This document shows positions 41,271-50,833 of a DNA stretch of 64,000 nucleotides, in pieces (the first letter of the stretch is position 1; each line of letters opens with the position of its first letter). The translations under genes and the position numbers were made by a program. The notes under the pieces were generated by a model, which was not told where the DNA came from, made no database searches, and saw only the letters and a list, made by a program, of their open reading frames with translations. Source of the DNA: Cuniculiplasma sp052315315 (GTDB taxonomy: Archaea > Thermoplasmatota > Thermoplasmata > Thermoplasmatales > Thermoplasmataceae); NCBI GenBank assembly GCA_052315315.1, contig JBLSDE010000003.1, positions 24,717 to 88,716 on the forward strand. The letters are read 5' to 3'.

Positions 41271-42818
41271 CTACCTGCGGAATGAAATAGACAGAATGAT
41301 GATCCCGGCAATTGTTATTATTACTCCAGGGATGTAGTTATGACTTATTTCATAAATTCCACCAAGAAATATGAAGCCTCCTGCAAGCGTTACCTCTATC
41401 CTGTTTCTTTTCACAGGTGCCTCTTCCTGTTCAGATTCAAGTTTTCTTCTCAGCAGTGGTAATATGGAAACTCCAGCCTCAATTGATCTTATGGACTCTT
41501 CTGCAAACATTTCAATCTGCCTTGTATAGAGTTCCTTATAAAGGCCCTCATCGTAAAATAGTTTCTTCAGAACCTTCACAAATTTGAAGTCCGGATCAAG
41601 ATTAAGGCATATCCCTTCCAGCAGGGAGCTCATTCTCATGTAAAGAACAAGGGAGGTGGGAAGTCTGAAAGGGAACTCGAATACAACTCCATTGGCAATC
41701 TCAAGCAATTCTCTTATTTCACTATCTTCGGCTCTCTTTCCAGTCAGCCCTGACATGGCAATCTCAACACTTCGTCTTATCACACCCCTGTTCGCTGCTG
41801 GAGAAAGTGCCTTGACCCCTATGAGAGCATCAATCATCTGATCAATATCGCCACGGGTCATGGCATCGTACAGGGATAGAAGGTAGTATCTTGTATTGGA
41901 ATCAAGATCACCAACCATTCCAAAGTCGTAAAGCACAATTGTTCCGTCGTCAAGCACAGAAATATTTCCTGGATGTGGATCTGCATGGAATATGTCGTCT
42001 CTGAGGAGCATTCTTATAAAGGAGGTATCCAGGTCATAGGCAAGCTTTGAAACATCCAGATTCTTCTCAAGCAATCTCTTCCGATCAGTTATCTTTGTTC
42101 CAGGGATATATTCCATCACAAGTACCCTCGATGTTGAGACTTCATCAAATATTAATGGTATTCTTATGCGTTCCCTCCCCTCAATATTTTTCTGAATTCT
42201 TCTTGCATTGGATGCCTCTTTTCGATAGTCAAGCTCGTCAAATACCCTTCTCCTGAAATCCTTAAGCACATTTGATATGCTGAGGTATAGGAAATTTTCT
42301 ATCCTTCCTCGAGCAAATTTGAGGATTCTGTCCAGAATTATTATGTCTCTTTTTATTATGTATTCTGCGTCAGGTCTGTTAACTTTTACCGCTACCTTCT
42401 GACCTCTGTAAGTGGCAGTATATACCTGTCCAAGGGATGCTCCTGATATAGCTTCCTTATTGAAATCCTGAAAAATATTTTCATAATCTCCCACATCTTC
42501 CCTGATTATTGGTTCCACCTCTTCAAAGGGTGCAGGTGGAACGCTGTCCTGAAGAAGTTCAAAGGACTTGACATATTCCTTTGGAAGAAGATCCGGTCTT
42601 GCGGAAAGAACCTGACCTAACTTTATAAAGGTGGGTCCAAGGGATATAAACCGCTCCACTGCAATTCTTCCATTTCTCTCCCTTCTGTAACTCCAGGAAT
42701 CACTGCCTTCCTTCCTTGCCTCCTTTCTGTCTCTCAGAAATCTCCTGAACGGTGAATAAAGTCTGAAAAATATCTGAATTTCCCTTCGTCTGATCCCAGA
42801 GGCAATGTCCTTTCCCAT
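41271..42818 (-). CDS. UbiB/ABC1/ADCK-family atypical protein kinase
   Basis: 515 residues. The ADCK hallmark KxGQ motif (TFIKLGQVLSARPDLLPKEY) comes first, followed by the altered glycine-rich loop SGASLGQVYTA, catalytic Lys in VAVKVNRP, HADPHPGNI catalytic loop and LYDFGMVGDL metal motif. Two C-terminal membrane helices anchor it (GGFIFLGGIYEI; IPGVIITIAGIIILSISF). Family members support quinone synthesis or lipid metabolism as ATPases. No quinone gene is adjacent, so the target here is unknown. Confidence 0.93.
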   Translation of the reverse strand: MGKDIASGIRRREIQIFFRLYSPFRRFLRDRKEARKEGSDSWSYRRERNGRIAVERFISLGPTFIKLGQVLSARPDLLPKEYVKSFELLQDSVPPAPFEEVEPIIREDVGDYENIFQDFNKEAISGASLGQVYTATYRGQKVAVKVNRPDAEYIIKRDIIILDRILKFARGRIENFLYLSISNVLKDFRRRVFDELDYRKEASNARRIQKNIEGRERIRIPLIFDEVSTSRVLVMEYIPGTKITDRKRLLEKNLDVSKLAYDLDTSFIRMLLRDDIFHADPHPGNISVLDDGTIVLYDFGMVGDLDSNTRYYLLSLYDAMTRGDIDQMIDALIGVKALSPAANRGVIRRSVEIAMSGLTGKRAEDSEIRELLEIANGVVFEFPFRLPTSLVLYMRMSSLLEGICLNLDPDFKFVKVLKKLFYDEGLYKELYTRQIEMFAEESIRSIEAGVSILPLLRRKLESEQEEAPVKRNRIEVTLAGGFIFLGGIYEISHNYIPGVIITIAGIIILSISFRR

Positions 42819-42881
42819 TCCATTTGGGATTATGTCAAATTGCTTAAACCTTTATCTTTTACTAATTGGACTATTATAGGC

Positions 42882-43379
42882 TTACCAGTAGTCCCTGTTC
42901 ACAATATCATCGTAAAGCTCAGAAATACTGTTCTTTCTCTTAAGCTCGCTCTGGGCAATATTCTGAAGCATGGTTTTTATGTCAGGATCATCATATTCCT
43001 CACTCAAAATCTGGGCTATCTTGTATATCTGATCTGACTTATTTATGGTCCATGCCAGTATTGTTCTTGGGTCATCGGAAATCATCTTTTCATCCTGGGA
43101 AATCATATGGTCGAGAACCTCATAGTCCTCTGCCACTCCTGATCTTCTTGCGTAATGAATATTTGGGGACACCTCTGCGTTTTCAAGAATATTTATATCT
43201 CTCTCCTCCAGGCCAATAAGCTCGTTGATAATCTGAATTGTGTGATCAAGTTTGCTTTTACCTCTTATCTTCTCATATTTTTTAATTGACTCCCTTTTAA
43301 TGCTTATCACTTTTTGGATAAGTTTTTCCATTATCTCCTCAGAAGGTTTCCCTGAGATCGTATCCTTACCTTCCACCAT
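42882..43379 (-). CDS. Ferritin-like four-helix protein without clear metal ligands
   Basis: 165 residues from ATG 43379. All-helical, acidic and basic heptads; the C-terminal half (ILAWTINKSDQIYKIAQILSEEYDDPDIKTMLQNIAQSELKRKNSISELYDDIV) has the spacing of a rubrerythrin-type helix pair, but the expected ExxH is ELKR. So it may be a ferritin-fold protein that lost its diiron site. That fold assignment is my inference from pattern alone. Convergent with nothing; upstream AT-rich gap shared with rpe. Confidence 0.6.
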   Translation of the reverse strand: MVEGKDTISGKPSEEIMEKLIQKVISIKRESIKKYEKIRGKSKLDHTIQIINELIGLEERDINILENAEVSPNIHYARRSGVAEDYEVLDHMISQDEKMISDDPRTILAWTINKSDQIYKIAQILSEEYDDPDIKTMLQNIAQSELKRKNSISELYDDIVNRDYW

Positions 43380-43535
43380 GATTTTCAATTGGAACAATAT
43401 TATTTAAATTTTTCTTGATATTTCAAAATTATTTATTTGCTAACATATGTCACAGGTAATTTATATAGTTTCAGTTAAATGAAATTTTTAAGAACTATTT
43501 TGAAACCTATTAATCGTTGAAAGTAATGGGGAAAT

Positions 43536-44177
43536 ATGAATGTTTCACCATCAATAATATCAAGCAAGTTAGAGTTTCTTCACGATGAAGTATCAAGGTC
43601 AGTTAAGGCTGGAGCCTCATCATTTCATCTGGATATAATGGACGGTAACTTTGTCCCAAACCTCACCATGGGTCCTGATCTCATAAGTGCGGTAAGAAGA
43701 TCGACAGATCTTGAACTGGATGCCCATATGATGATTCTAAATCCTGAGAAATACTGGAAAGTCTTTTCAAAGGCAGGATGTGATCTCTTTTACTTTCACT
43801 ATGAAACACCTTTTAATTTTAAAAAGGTCAGGGAAGAAATAAGGAATGAAAAGAAGGGAATGGGTTTGGTGATCAATCCAGATACTCCACCTGAAATGAT
43901 CCTGGATTTTTTGCCTGAAATCGATAAAATTCTTGTAATGAGTGTATATCCCGGGTTCTCCGGTCAGAAATTCATTCCAAAATCACTTGAAAAGATAAGT
44001 TATCTGAGGAAGTACATTGATGAAAATGGGCTTTCATGTAAAATAGAGGTGGATGGGGGAATAGATGTAAACACTGGTGCAGAGGTAAAGAAAAGTGGCG
44101 CTGATATAATAGTTTCTGCATCCTACATATATGGCGGAATAATAGAGGAAAGAATCGGAAACCTTCTTATGCTATAG
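43536..44177 (+). CDS. rpe: Ribulose-phosphate 3-epimerase
   Basis: Interconverts ribulose-5-phosphate and xylulose-5-phosphate. 213-residue TIM barrel with VSPSIISSKLEFLHDEV, the metal-binding HLDIMDGNFVPNLTMGP (His/Asp), LDAHMMILNP (Asp/His), SVYPGFSGQKFIP and the phosphate-binding VDGGIDVNTG plus GADIIVSASYIYGG. All catalytic residues appear intact. TATA-like CTATTAATCG about 27 bp before the ATG. Ends 2 bp from the convergent dehydrogenase gene. Confidence 0.95.
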   Translation: MNVSPSIISSKLEFLHDEVSRSVKAGASSFHLDIMDGNFVPNLTMGPDLISAVRRSTDLELDAHMMILNPEKYWKVFSKAGCDLFYFHYETPFNFKKVREEIRNEKKGMGLVINPDTPPEMILDFLPEIDKILVMSVYPGFSGQKFIPKSLEKISYLRKYIDENGLSCKIEVDGGIDVNTGAEVKKSGADIIVSASYIYGGIIEERIGNLLML

Positions 44178-44179
44178 GA

Positions 44180-45154
44180 TCAAATTTCATAATCTATTAT
44201 GACTCTCCCCTTTCTTCCCTTTGCAAAGTAACTCAGTGCATCCGGGAGTTCATCAAATGGAAATACTCTGTCCACACCAATTCTGATCTGGTGGTATTTC
44301 ATCATATGGAGTATTTCCATAACTTCATTAAGAGAACCTCCTGTGGAGCCAATAATCGTCTTCTCCTTAGTGTAAAGGTCCGGAATATTTGTAATACCCT
44401 CCTTTCCAGTGAGAACCCCAAAGGTAACAATTCTCCCTGTTAGGGATGTGTGTTTCAGTGAATCTTCCCACGTCTCCTTTCCCAGGGGATTTATCACCAC
44501 ATCGGCTGTAAAATTATCAGGAACTCCATTTCTTGGAAAAACTTCCAGTGCACCATATGTTGCAGTTTCAGGACTATTTGAAACTGCATACACATCGAGC
44601 CCCATCAGGTTTCCAAACTGCATCCCAAGTATTCCTGTGTTTCCTGAAGCCCCATATATGAGAAGTTTTTCACCTGCCCTGGCACCTGCTCTCCTCAAGG
44701 CATGATATGGTGTCAGGGCTGCAATTGGTATGGAAACAGCCTGTATATCCGTAACGTATTCGGGTATGGCCACAAGATTTTTCTCCTCAATCCTTACCTC
44801 CTCCGTAAAGGCCCCATTGGTCATAACTCCCCATATACCACCGTTCAGGCAAAGATATTCCCTGCCTTCCCTGCACATCCTGCACGCTGAATCATATATT
44901 CTGTTGTATATGATTACCCTCTGGCCCTTCTTCATATTTTTTCCGTCCTCAAGAAGTTCCCCTATTGCCTCCGATCCTGCTATATGTGGAAGTGGATTGA
45001 GTCCATACACAATATTCCCTGCGATCACATTGTAATCAAGGGGATTGAGTGCTGCCTTTAAAATTCTCACCTTAAGTCCGCTACCATATATTTTATCCTC
45101 ATCGATCTTTTTGAGATTTTCAATTCCCGGTTTTTCGAAAACGTATGATTTCAT
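44180..45154 (-). CDS. Zinc-type alcohol dehydrogenase-like protein (MDR superfamily)
   Basis: 324 residues of medium-chain dehydrogenase/reductase fold: GroES-like N-terminus (KAALNPLDYNVIAGN), HIAGSEAIGELLEDG, NAD(P)-binding LLIYGASGNTGILGMQFG. The catalytic-zinc Cys is absent (ALNPLDYN as in quinone oxidoreductases), but a Cys cluster CRMCREGREYLC occupies the structural-zinc lobe. Substrate unknown; an NADPH-dependent oxidoreductase is most likely. Confidence 0.83.
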   Translation of the reverse strand: MKSYVFEKPGIENLKKIDEDKIYGSGLKVRILKAALNPLDYNVIAGNIVYGLNPLPHIAGSEAIGELLEDGKNMKKGQRVIIYNRIYDSACRMCREGREYLCLNGGIWGVMTNGAFTEEVRIEEKNLVAIPEYVTDIQAVSIPIAALTPYHALRRAGARAGEKLLIYGASGNTGILGMQFGNLMGLDVYAVSNSPETATYGALEVFPRNGVPDNFTADVVINPLGKETWEDSLKHTSLTGRIVTFGVLTGKEGITNIPDLYTKEKTIIGSTGGSLNEVMEILHMMKYHQIRIGVDRVFPFDELPDALSYFAKGRKGRVIIDYEI

Positions 45155-45327
45155 TGGTAATAATTGATAAAAGCTTTAATTTACTTTTTGAAAGATACTT
45201 CTCCTTAAATAACCGTTTTCAGAATTTAAATTATAAAATGTGTATAATCAGGATTAAAATGAATCCTATAACGCATTCATTCAGAATCTATACCTAAAAT
45301 GGAATTTAATTAAAATCTATTTCAGAT

Positions 45328-45351
45328 AGTGGTGATGGATATGACACCACT
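45328..45351. terminator. Hairpin downstream of aspA
   Basis: AGTGGTG (45328-45334) and CACCACT (45345-45351) form a perfect 7-bp stem with a 10-nt loop, 12 bp beyond the aspA stop and followed on the minus strand by AT-rich DNA with TTTTAATTAAATT. Placed as a termination or mRNA-stabilising hairpin. It does not fit box C/D RNA. Confidence 0.4.
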
Positions 45352-45362
45352 CCATCATCCTT

Positions 45363-46736
45363 TTACTCTTTTATCCCGCCACTCATTATTTTTACGTATT
45401 CCTCTTCCGAAAGTTTTCCAGTTTTCATTACAAGGTCCTTTATGGATTTATGAGTTTCCAGTGCTTCTCTTACTATCTTCGCAACAGTATCATAACCCAG
45501 ATATGGGTTGAGAAGAGCGGCTGATCCGAAACTTTTCGAAAGATGCTCTCTGCAGGCCTCCTCATTCGCCTTTATTCCATCAATAAGCAACGTTCTGAAC
45601 ATTTTCATGCCGTTTGTCATTATTTCAAGGGATCTGGAAAGTTCATAATCAATATTTGGCATCATCACATTAAGTTCAAACTGACCTGCCTGTACCGACA
45701 TATTAAGTGCACTCTGGGCTCCAACAACGGAGTGGCATATCATGTTCATGGCCTCTGCTATGGATGGGTTAATCTTTCCAGGCATTATTGATGACCCCTG
45801 CTGTACTGCCGGAATGAATATTTCATGTATCCCCGTTCCTGGACCTGAATACATTAGCCTTGAATCATTGGATATCTTATTTATATCAAGGGCATTGTTC
45901 GTTATGGCGGCCTGAAGTCTTGCAAAATCGGATTGAAATTCCATAATTCCCGGGAGGTTTTCGCTAGGCCTAAAGTTAAATCCAGTGAATTTTGCAATTT
46001 CTGAAACAACCTCTTTCTGATACCCTGGGGGTGTGTTTATTCCTGTTCCTGTTGCAGTTCCACCTATGTTAAGTTCCAGGATAAATTCCATTGCATTCTC
46101 AAAATCCTTGAGATTCTTTTTAAGAGTGTACGCATAAGCAGAGAATTCCATACCGAGAGTTACTGGTGCAGCATCCTGAAGGTGTGTCCTTCCAGGTTTC
46201 TTAACGTTCTTAAATTCTTCAGCCTTCTTTTCCATTGATTTAATAAGCAATTTCAGTTCGTCCATATATCTCTGACCCTTGTATGTGGCACTGATCCTCA
46301 TCATAGTGGGGTAAGAATCATTGGTAGACTGGCTCATGTTGACGTGGTCATTGGGATGTATAAATGCGTAATCACCTTTCTTTCTCCCAGCCAGTTCGAG
46401 GGCAACATTTGCAATTACCTCATTTGTGTTCATATTGAAGGAAGTACCGGCACCGGCCTGGTACACATCAATAACAAACTGATCGTGAAATTTTCCTCCA
46501 ATTATCTCATCGGAAGCCCTTACAATAAGATCTTTTCTTTCATCTGAAAGGGCCTTTAGCCTGTTGTTCGCAATCGCTGCGGATCTCTTAACTATTGTCA
46601 TTGCCCTTATATGATCGGAATCCTCAACAATTCCCGAAATCTGAAAGTTATTCTTTGCCCTTATGGTGTTCACACCATAATACACATTATCGTCCAGTTC
46701 AACCTCACCAAGCACATCCTTTTCTATTCTTGTCAT
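45363..46736 (-). CDS. aspA: Aspartate ammonia-lyase (aspartase/fumarase superfamily)
   Basis: Converts aspartate to fumarate and ammonia. 457 residues: VYYGVNTIRAKNNFQISG, YQAGAGTSFNMNTNEVIANVA, GRTHLQDAAPVTLG, the signature GSSIMPGKINP with catalytic Ser loop, and NLNIGGTATGTGINTPPGY region. The QAGAGTS and NTIRAKNNF forms resemble aspartase more than fumarase C (QTGSGTQ). A fumarase activity cannot be excluded. Own promoter; hairpin downstream. Fits an amino-acid-degrading life style. Confidence 0.87.
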   Translation of the reverse strand: MTRIEKDVLGEVELDDNVYYGVNTIRAKNNFQISGIVEDSDHIRAMTIVKRSAAIANNRLKALSDERKDLIVRASDEIIGGKFHDQFVIDVYQAGAGTSFNMNTNEVIANVALELAGRKKGDYAFIHPNDHVNMSQSTNDSYPTMMRISATYKGQRYMDELKLLIKSMEKKAEEFKNVKKPGRTHLQDAAPVTLGMEFSAYAYTLKKNLKDFENAMEFILELNIGGTATGTGINTPPGYQKEVVSEIAKFTGFNFRPSENLPGIMEFQSDFARLQAAITNNALDINKISNDSRLMYSGPGTGIHEIFIPAVQQGSSIMPGKINPSIAEAMNMICHSVVGAQSALNMSVQAGQFELNVMMPNIDYELSRSLEIMTNGMKMFRTLLIDGIKANEEACREHLSKSFGSAALLNPYLGYDTVAKIVREALETHKSIKDLVMKTGKLSEEEYVKIMSGGIKE

Positions 46737-46960
46737 TTTTGAGTATTTCCTGAATTTATAAAAATAATTGGAGCTTTATTAAGACATACCGGGTCGAAGG
46801 AATTAAAATTGCTATTCTGCATTTAAATGCCGTTAATGAAGAGAAGATGTTTCAGATAATTGTTCCTTTGCAACTGATTTTACTGGAATTCCCTGAAATA
46901 TCCCTATCTCATGCTATTACTGATTATTTTTTAATGCCTGCATAATATAATTGGATCTCT

Positions 46961-47479
46961 TTAACATTCTGGGGATACCCTCAATCCTCCTGCCACCAGA
47001 TATAAGATCTTATTCCTATATTCCTGTGCCTTTAAACCATATGAACGCTTGAATGCAGTACGTATCTTGTTGTTCAATCCTTCAACAACAGCTGAATTTA
47101 TTCCAGATTTTATGGCCTCAAGGATGCCCTTGAGATGTCTCTTTAGGGTCTTTCCAAGCCTGATTATATCTGGCATCCTTGATCTGTATGCCCATGATAT
47201 CCATTTCATCAGATATGATTCCACAATGCTAAAATTAAGGTGCCATAATCTCCGGAGTGCAATCTTGAAATGATATGCATGTGATGTCTGCAGATCAAGG
47301 GATTTGACAGACATGATGTGATCCCTTTCCCTTTCTGACAGATCAGAATAATTCTTCAGCCATTGGTACCTTGTGTGTTTCAGTATATCATTATCTCTTG
47401 CCGCATCCATAACAGCGGGGGTTATATTCTCTGTAATGAGTCTTTTAGGGTTGGAGAAGTTCAAAAAGAAGATCAGCAA
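46961..47479 (-). pseudogene. ISL3-family transposase remnant (C-terminal part)
   Basis: About 170 residues matching the end of an ISL3-type DDE transposase: SLDLQTSHAYHFKIALRRLW, then a Trp-rich helix, and INSAVVEGLNNKIRTAFKRSYGLK containing the last catalytic Glu. The N-terminal zinc finger and both catalytic Asp regions are missing, and no terminal inverted repeats are visible, so this is a dead fragment. It lies in a loosely packed interval between aspA and the XPB-Bax1 operon. Confidence 0.75.
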
Positions 47480-47554
47480 ATAATAATTATTGGGGAAAAT
47501 AAATTCCAGAGAACAGAGGAAAAATATTCCTACGGGATTATGAAAAATTCAAAT

Positions 47555-48877
47555 TCACGTCTCTTTTCCTGTAACCTCAATTCTGAGTCCTCTCCACTTT
47601 ATTTTGTAGCCAAGATTTGAAAGGACGCTGGATGGATCAAGACCCATGAATTCAAGATAATCTACCATTGAGTAAGAATCGGGATAGAGGTCCTCAAGAT
47701 GCCTTATTACTTCAGTGCTTACCGTCCTTTTTTCTGTTTTATTTTCCTTCCTTTCCTCTACTCCGTGTTTCTCAATGATCCTCTCTTTCTTCCCATTCAC
47801 CTTTTCAATATATTCCTTAACCGAATACCAGTCAACTCTGTTCTTGAAGCACTTCTCCCCGGATGGGCATTTCTCATTATTCCTGAGTAAAGTGAACACA
47901 AATACCTGTTTTCCTCCATTTTTAAGGATTCTGGCAAGCGAGTGATTTTCCTCAAGATTGATTGGCCTTGATATGATAACCAAAGCAAAATCTCCTGAGA
48001 CTTTTATTATATAATCCGCAAAATACTGTCTTCCATCAACGAGGGTACCCTTAACATCCTCACTGACGAATTCCGGGAGTTCTTCCCATGAATAGTTTTG
48101 GATATAAAGCATATCTCTGAGGGCGCTGTTGAAAAAATATGTGTATGTTGATTTTTCTCTCTTTTTTCCAAGTTCTAATTCGGCTTCTGCCTCCCAGCCA
48201 TCCAGTGTGAGCAGTCTTCTGAGGAACAGGGCAAAGAGCGGGCCATATCTCTCAGTTTTTCCTACGTTAGAAGTTGGCCCGGATATTTTAAGTGTCGTAA
48301 TCTGATCATCACGGGTTAAGGAGAAAAGCAATCCTATTCTTCCAAGAAAGCGAAGAAGTGCAGGATCCGAATGTTCCATTTTCAGGTCAATGGAAGATGC
48401 CCGCATAAGTGCAGTCTCAACCTGTTCCAGATTAAATTTTCTTATTACTATGTCCGTATCCATTTGCGGAATCTTTTCAAGAACCTTTTCAGAATCAAGA
48501 TCACCATAAAGATTTTTTTCGATCTCCTCAGGTTTTATCCCTAATTCCTGGCCTATCTTTTCCAAAAGTTTCTCTCTCGATTCGGGTGAAATTACAGGAG
48601 TTCCTGGATCCGAGAATACTCTTTTTCTCAGGACGCTGGGTGGAATCTTTGAATAGGAGTAAAAAGTACATTCTCTCGAAATTACAGTGAATATCCCTCT
48701 CACAATTTTTGGGTTCTGAGACCTGAGTTCAAGATCCTTTATCCTCTCTTCAATTTCTTCGTAAGTTGATCCTGTGCTTTCCTGAAGGACTTCCATTACA
48801 GATTGGGCATAATCGCTGCTGGATATATCAAGCAGTACGCTTCTTGCTATGCCTGACTTATTCTTCCTTATCATCAT
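47555..48877 (-). CDS. bax1: Bax1-like XPB-associated nuclease (DUF790)
   Basis: 440 residues from ATG 48877. The DUF790 core shows LLFSLTRDDQITTLKISGPTS, the conserved TERYGPLFALFLRRLL and a C-terminal PD-(D/E)xK-like region (DGRQYFADYIIKV, FALVIISRP). In archaea Bax1 binds the XPB helicase and cuts DNA bubbles in nucleotide excision repair. The 5' end overlaps the XPB gene by about 20 bp. A further upstream start at 48946 exists but would overlap XPB by 89 bp and adds residues with no family match. Confidence 0.88.
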   Translation of the reverse strand: MMIRKNKSGIARSVLLDISSSDYAQSVMEVLQESTGSTYEEIEERIKDLELRSQNPKIVRGIFTVISRECTFYSYSKIPPSVLRKRVFSDPGTPVISPESREKLLEKIGQELGIKPEEIEKNLYGDLDSEKVLEKIPQMDTDIVIRKFNLEQVETALMRASSIDLKMEHSDPALLRFLGRIGLLFSLTRDDQITTLKISGPTSNVGKTERYGPLFALFLRRLLTLDGWEAEAELELGKKREKSTYTYFFNSALRDMLYIQNYSWEELPEFVSEDVKGTLVDGRQYFADYIIKVSGDFALVIISRPINLEENHSLARILKNGGKQVFVFTLLRNNEKCPSGEKCFKNRVDWYSVKEYIEKVNGKKERIIEKHGVEERKENKTEKRTVSTEVIRHLEDLYPDSYSMVDYLEFMGLDPSSVLSNLGYKIKWRGLRIEVTGKET

Positions 48878-50207
48878 TAACTGAGATGGGAACACCTTTT
48901 CTCCTCCTTCTTGAGGTACCGTATTCAGAAGTACCCTTGGCAACAATTTCGTACATCACTGCCCTCTTTCCCTGGCTTGGTCTCAGTATCCTTCCAAGCC
49001 TCTGCCTGAACTGTCTGCTACTTCCTGATCCACTTAATACTATACCAACAGATGCATCGGGTACATCAATGCCCTCATCAAGAACTCTTGAAGTTGTCAA
49101 TGCCCTGACCTCTCCATTTCTGAACATATCAAGGTATAATTTCCTCTCCGGGCCAGGGGTGAGATATGTTATGCACGGAATGAGAAATTCCTTTGAGATC
49201 ATATATGCTGATTCTGTATCGTCGGAGAATATGAGTGTCTTCTCTCCTCTATGTTTATTCATCACATATCTCACAATATCCCTCTTCACCCTTGCGTTGA
49301 ACGCCACCTTTCTGGCTTTTCTCCATGCTGTTAGGGCCTCTCTCCCTTCCGGATTCCATGACGACATTATGAATTTTTGAAAGTCCCACGGGCCTTTCAT
49401 GGTTATTCGATGTCTCCTGAGATAGGAAACAAATATTTCATGATTTTTTTCATATTCTTCCTCTTCCTCCTGCTCAAGTTCAACTGGGATTCGTACGATT
49501 TCATAATTGGAAAGGTATTCACTCAGTTCATCATATCCCAGTTCGAATATTTTTCCACCCATGTACCTTTCAAGATCCTCATGAAGCATGTCAACACGCT
49601 CAAAGGTGGCTGTCAGACCTATTCTGTATGGAGATGCATACATCTTTCCGATTTCCAGATACCTTTCAGATGCCATATGGTGCACTTCATCAGCCACGAG
49701 AAGCTTGAATCTGTTTCCAAGTGATTCTGCCATTAGATATGCCGAGTCGTAGGTTGCAACCGAAATATGCTCAATCTCCCTTATTCCACCTCCTATCTGT
49801 CCTATTTTAATGTGAAAAGCATCCTCAAGTCTTTTTCTCCACTGTTGTACAAGTTCAATGGTGGGGGCCACCACAAGTGCCGTTGTTTTTAAGATACTTA
49901 TAGCCTCAATACCAATGTGGGTTTTTCCAGCAGCCGTTGGAAGAACAACCACTCCACCATATTCGTTCTTTGTCCAGACTTCTATGGCTTTCCTCTGGTA
50001 TGAACGTAACTTCTCATCGTGCGAAACATTAACTGTCTCATCATTAAATACATGATCTTCAATCTCAGGAAAGAGTCTTTTTATTTCCCTGTATCTGAAT
50101 GCAAGAGTTCTGTAAGATCCAATTCTCGAATCATATTGAATCCAATCAGGTATTTTTTTATCCATATTGTCAATGAGCAGACTACCTCTGCTGAAATTCA
50201 TTCTCAT
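48858..50207 (-). CDS. xpb: XPB/Rad25-like DNA helicase
   Basis: Superfamily 2 3'-5' helicase for nucleotide excision repair or transcription-coupled unwinding. About 449 residues: Q-motif-like RSYQRKAIEVWTKN, Walker A PTAAGKTHIG, DEVH box (LLVADEVHH), GLTATFER, RED-like region EREDM-type as FERVDMLHEDLE, thumb region, motif V SRVLDEGIDVPDASVGIVLSG and motif VI RQFRQRLGRILRP. Starts ATG 50207 at leaderless distance from ACATTTTAAG; a TTG lies 12 bp upstream. Partner of Bax1 downstream. Confidence 0.93.
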   Translation of the reverse strand: MRMNFSRGSLLIDNMDKKIPDWIQYDSRIGSYRTLAFRYREIKRLFPEIEDHVFNDETVNVSHDEKLRSYQRKAIEVWTKNEYGGVVVLPTAAGKTHIGIEAISILKTTALVVAPTIELVQQWRKRLEDAFHIKIGQIGGGIREIEHISVATYDSAYLMAESLGNRFKLLVADEVHHMASERYLEIGKMYASPYRIGLTATFERVDMLHEDLERYMGGKIFELGYDELSEYLSNYEIVRIPVELEQEEEEEYEKNHEIFVSYLRRHRITMKGPWDFQKFIMSSWNPEGREALTAWRKARKVAFNARVKRDIVRYVMNKHRGEKTLIFSDDTESAYMISKEFLIPCITYLTPGPERKLYLDMFRNGEVRALTTSRVLDEGIDVPDASVGIVLSGSGSSRQFRQRLGRILRPSQGKRAVMYEIVAKGTSEYGTSRRRRKGVPISVNDDKEE

Positions 50208-50242
50208 TCTAAAAAACAATGATCTTCAATCTTAAAATGTTT

Positions 50243-50833
50243 TTCAGTTATTTTTTAGGGGGTCGTGTCAAATTTATTTTCGTCACAACTGCATGATCAT
50301 TTCAGATTAAGATTTTTAGAGGATGAAGAAAATTCAAATAAACTTTGGTTTAATCCTAAATTTTCTCATCTTTGAATCAATAAGATCCCCTGAAATACGT
50401 GTGGAGAGTTTGATATCCAGATATCTCTGGAATTAGAATCCAGTCAACAACATCTTGGAGGTTCAGAATGCAATGAGATAATGAATTTTGAATATGGATA
50501 TTTTTGGATTAGGGTTTACATAAGGGAAAGCATTGAATAAATTATGCACAAATGGGCATAACTGGTAATCACTTGTCCAGAAATGGGAATTGTAACCAAG
50601 TTAAGATGAAATGAAGTAATTTCATAGGCTGGAAAGATCACAGTGGAATATGAAAGTGAATCCAGAAATTGTAGAGAATGAATAATAACAGGGAGCTTTC
50701 CTGGATTGAACATTGTTAAATTCTGTTAGGAATTTCTCACAGGGATAAATGAAATTAGGTAAACAGATACTGAAAATCAGGGAAGGCAGTACTGGAAAGG
50801 AATGGTAATAAAAGGAATATATGGTGTTTTCTA
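50243..50833. other. 600-bp gene-free interval between XPB and the MFS gene
   Basis: AT-rich DNA with frequent stops in all frames; no tRNA, hairpin terminator or protein-like frame of note. A GGGGGTCGTGTCAAA stretch (about 50258-50272) recalls an insertion-sequence end, but no partner repeat was found. Short dyads occur (for example GATATCCAGATATC, about 50412-50425). It may be a decayed insertion or pseudogene; I see no feature that I can support. Confidence 0.4.

Noticed and set aside
45328..45372. Possible box C/D guide RNA (ATGATGG ... CTGA, minus strand)
   Set aside because: C box has a mismatch, no D' and C' boxes, and the hairpin explains the sequence better.
50258..50272. GGGGGTCGTGTCAAA as an insertion-sequence end
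   Set aside because: No inverted partner or target duplication was found nearby, and no transposase adjoins it.
50516..50713. 65-codon minus-strand frame in the gene-free interval
   Set aside because: No domain, promoter or start signal; codon pattern like the surrounding DNA.
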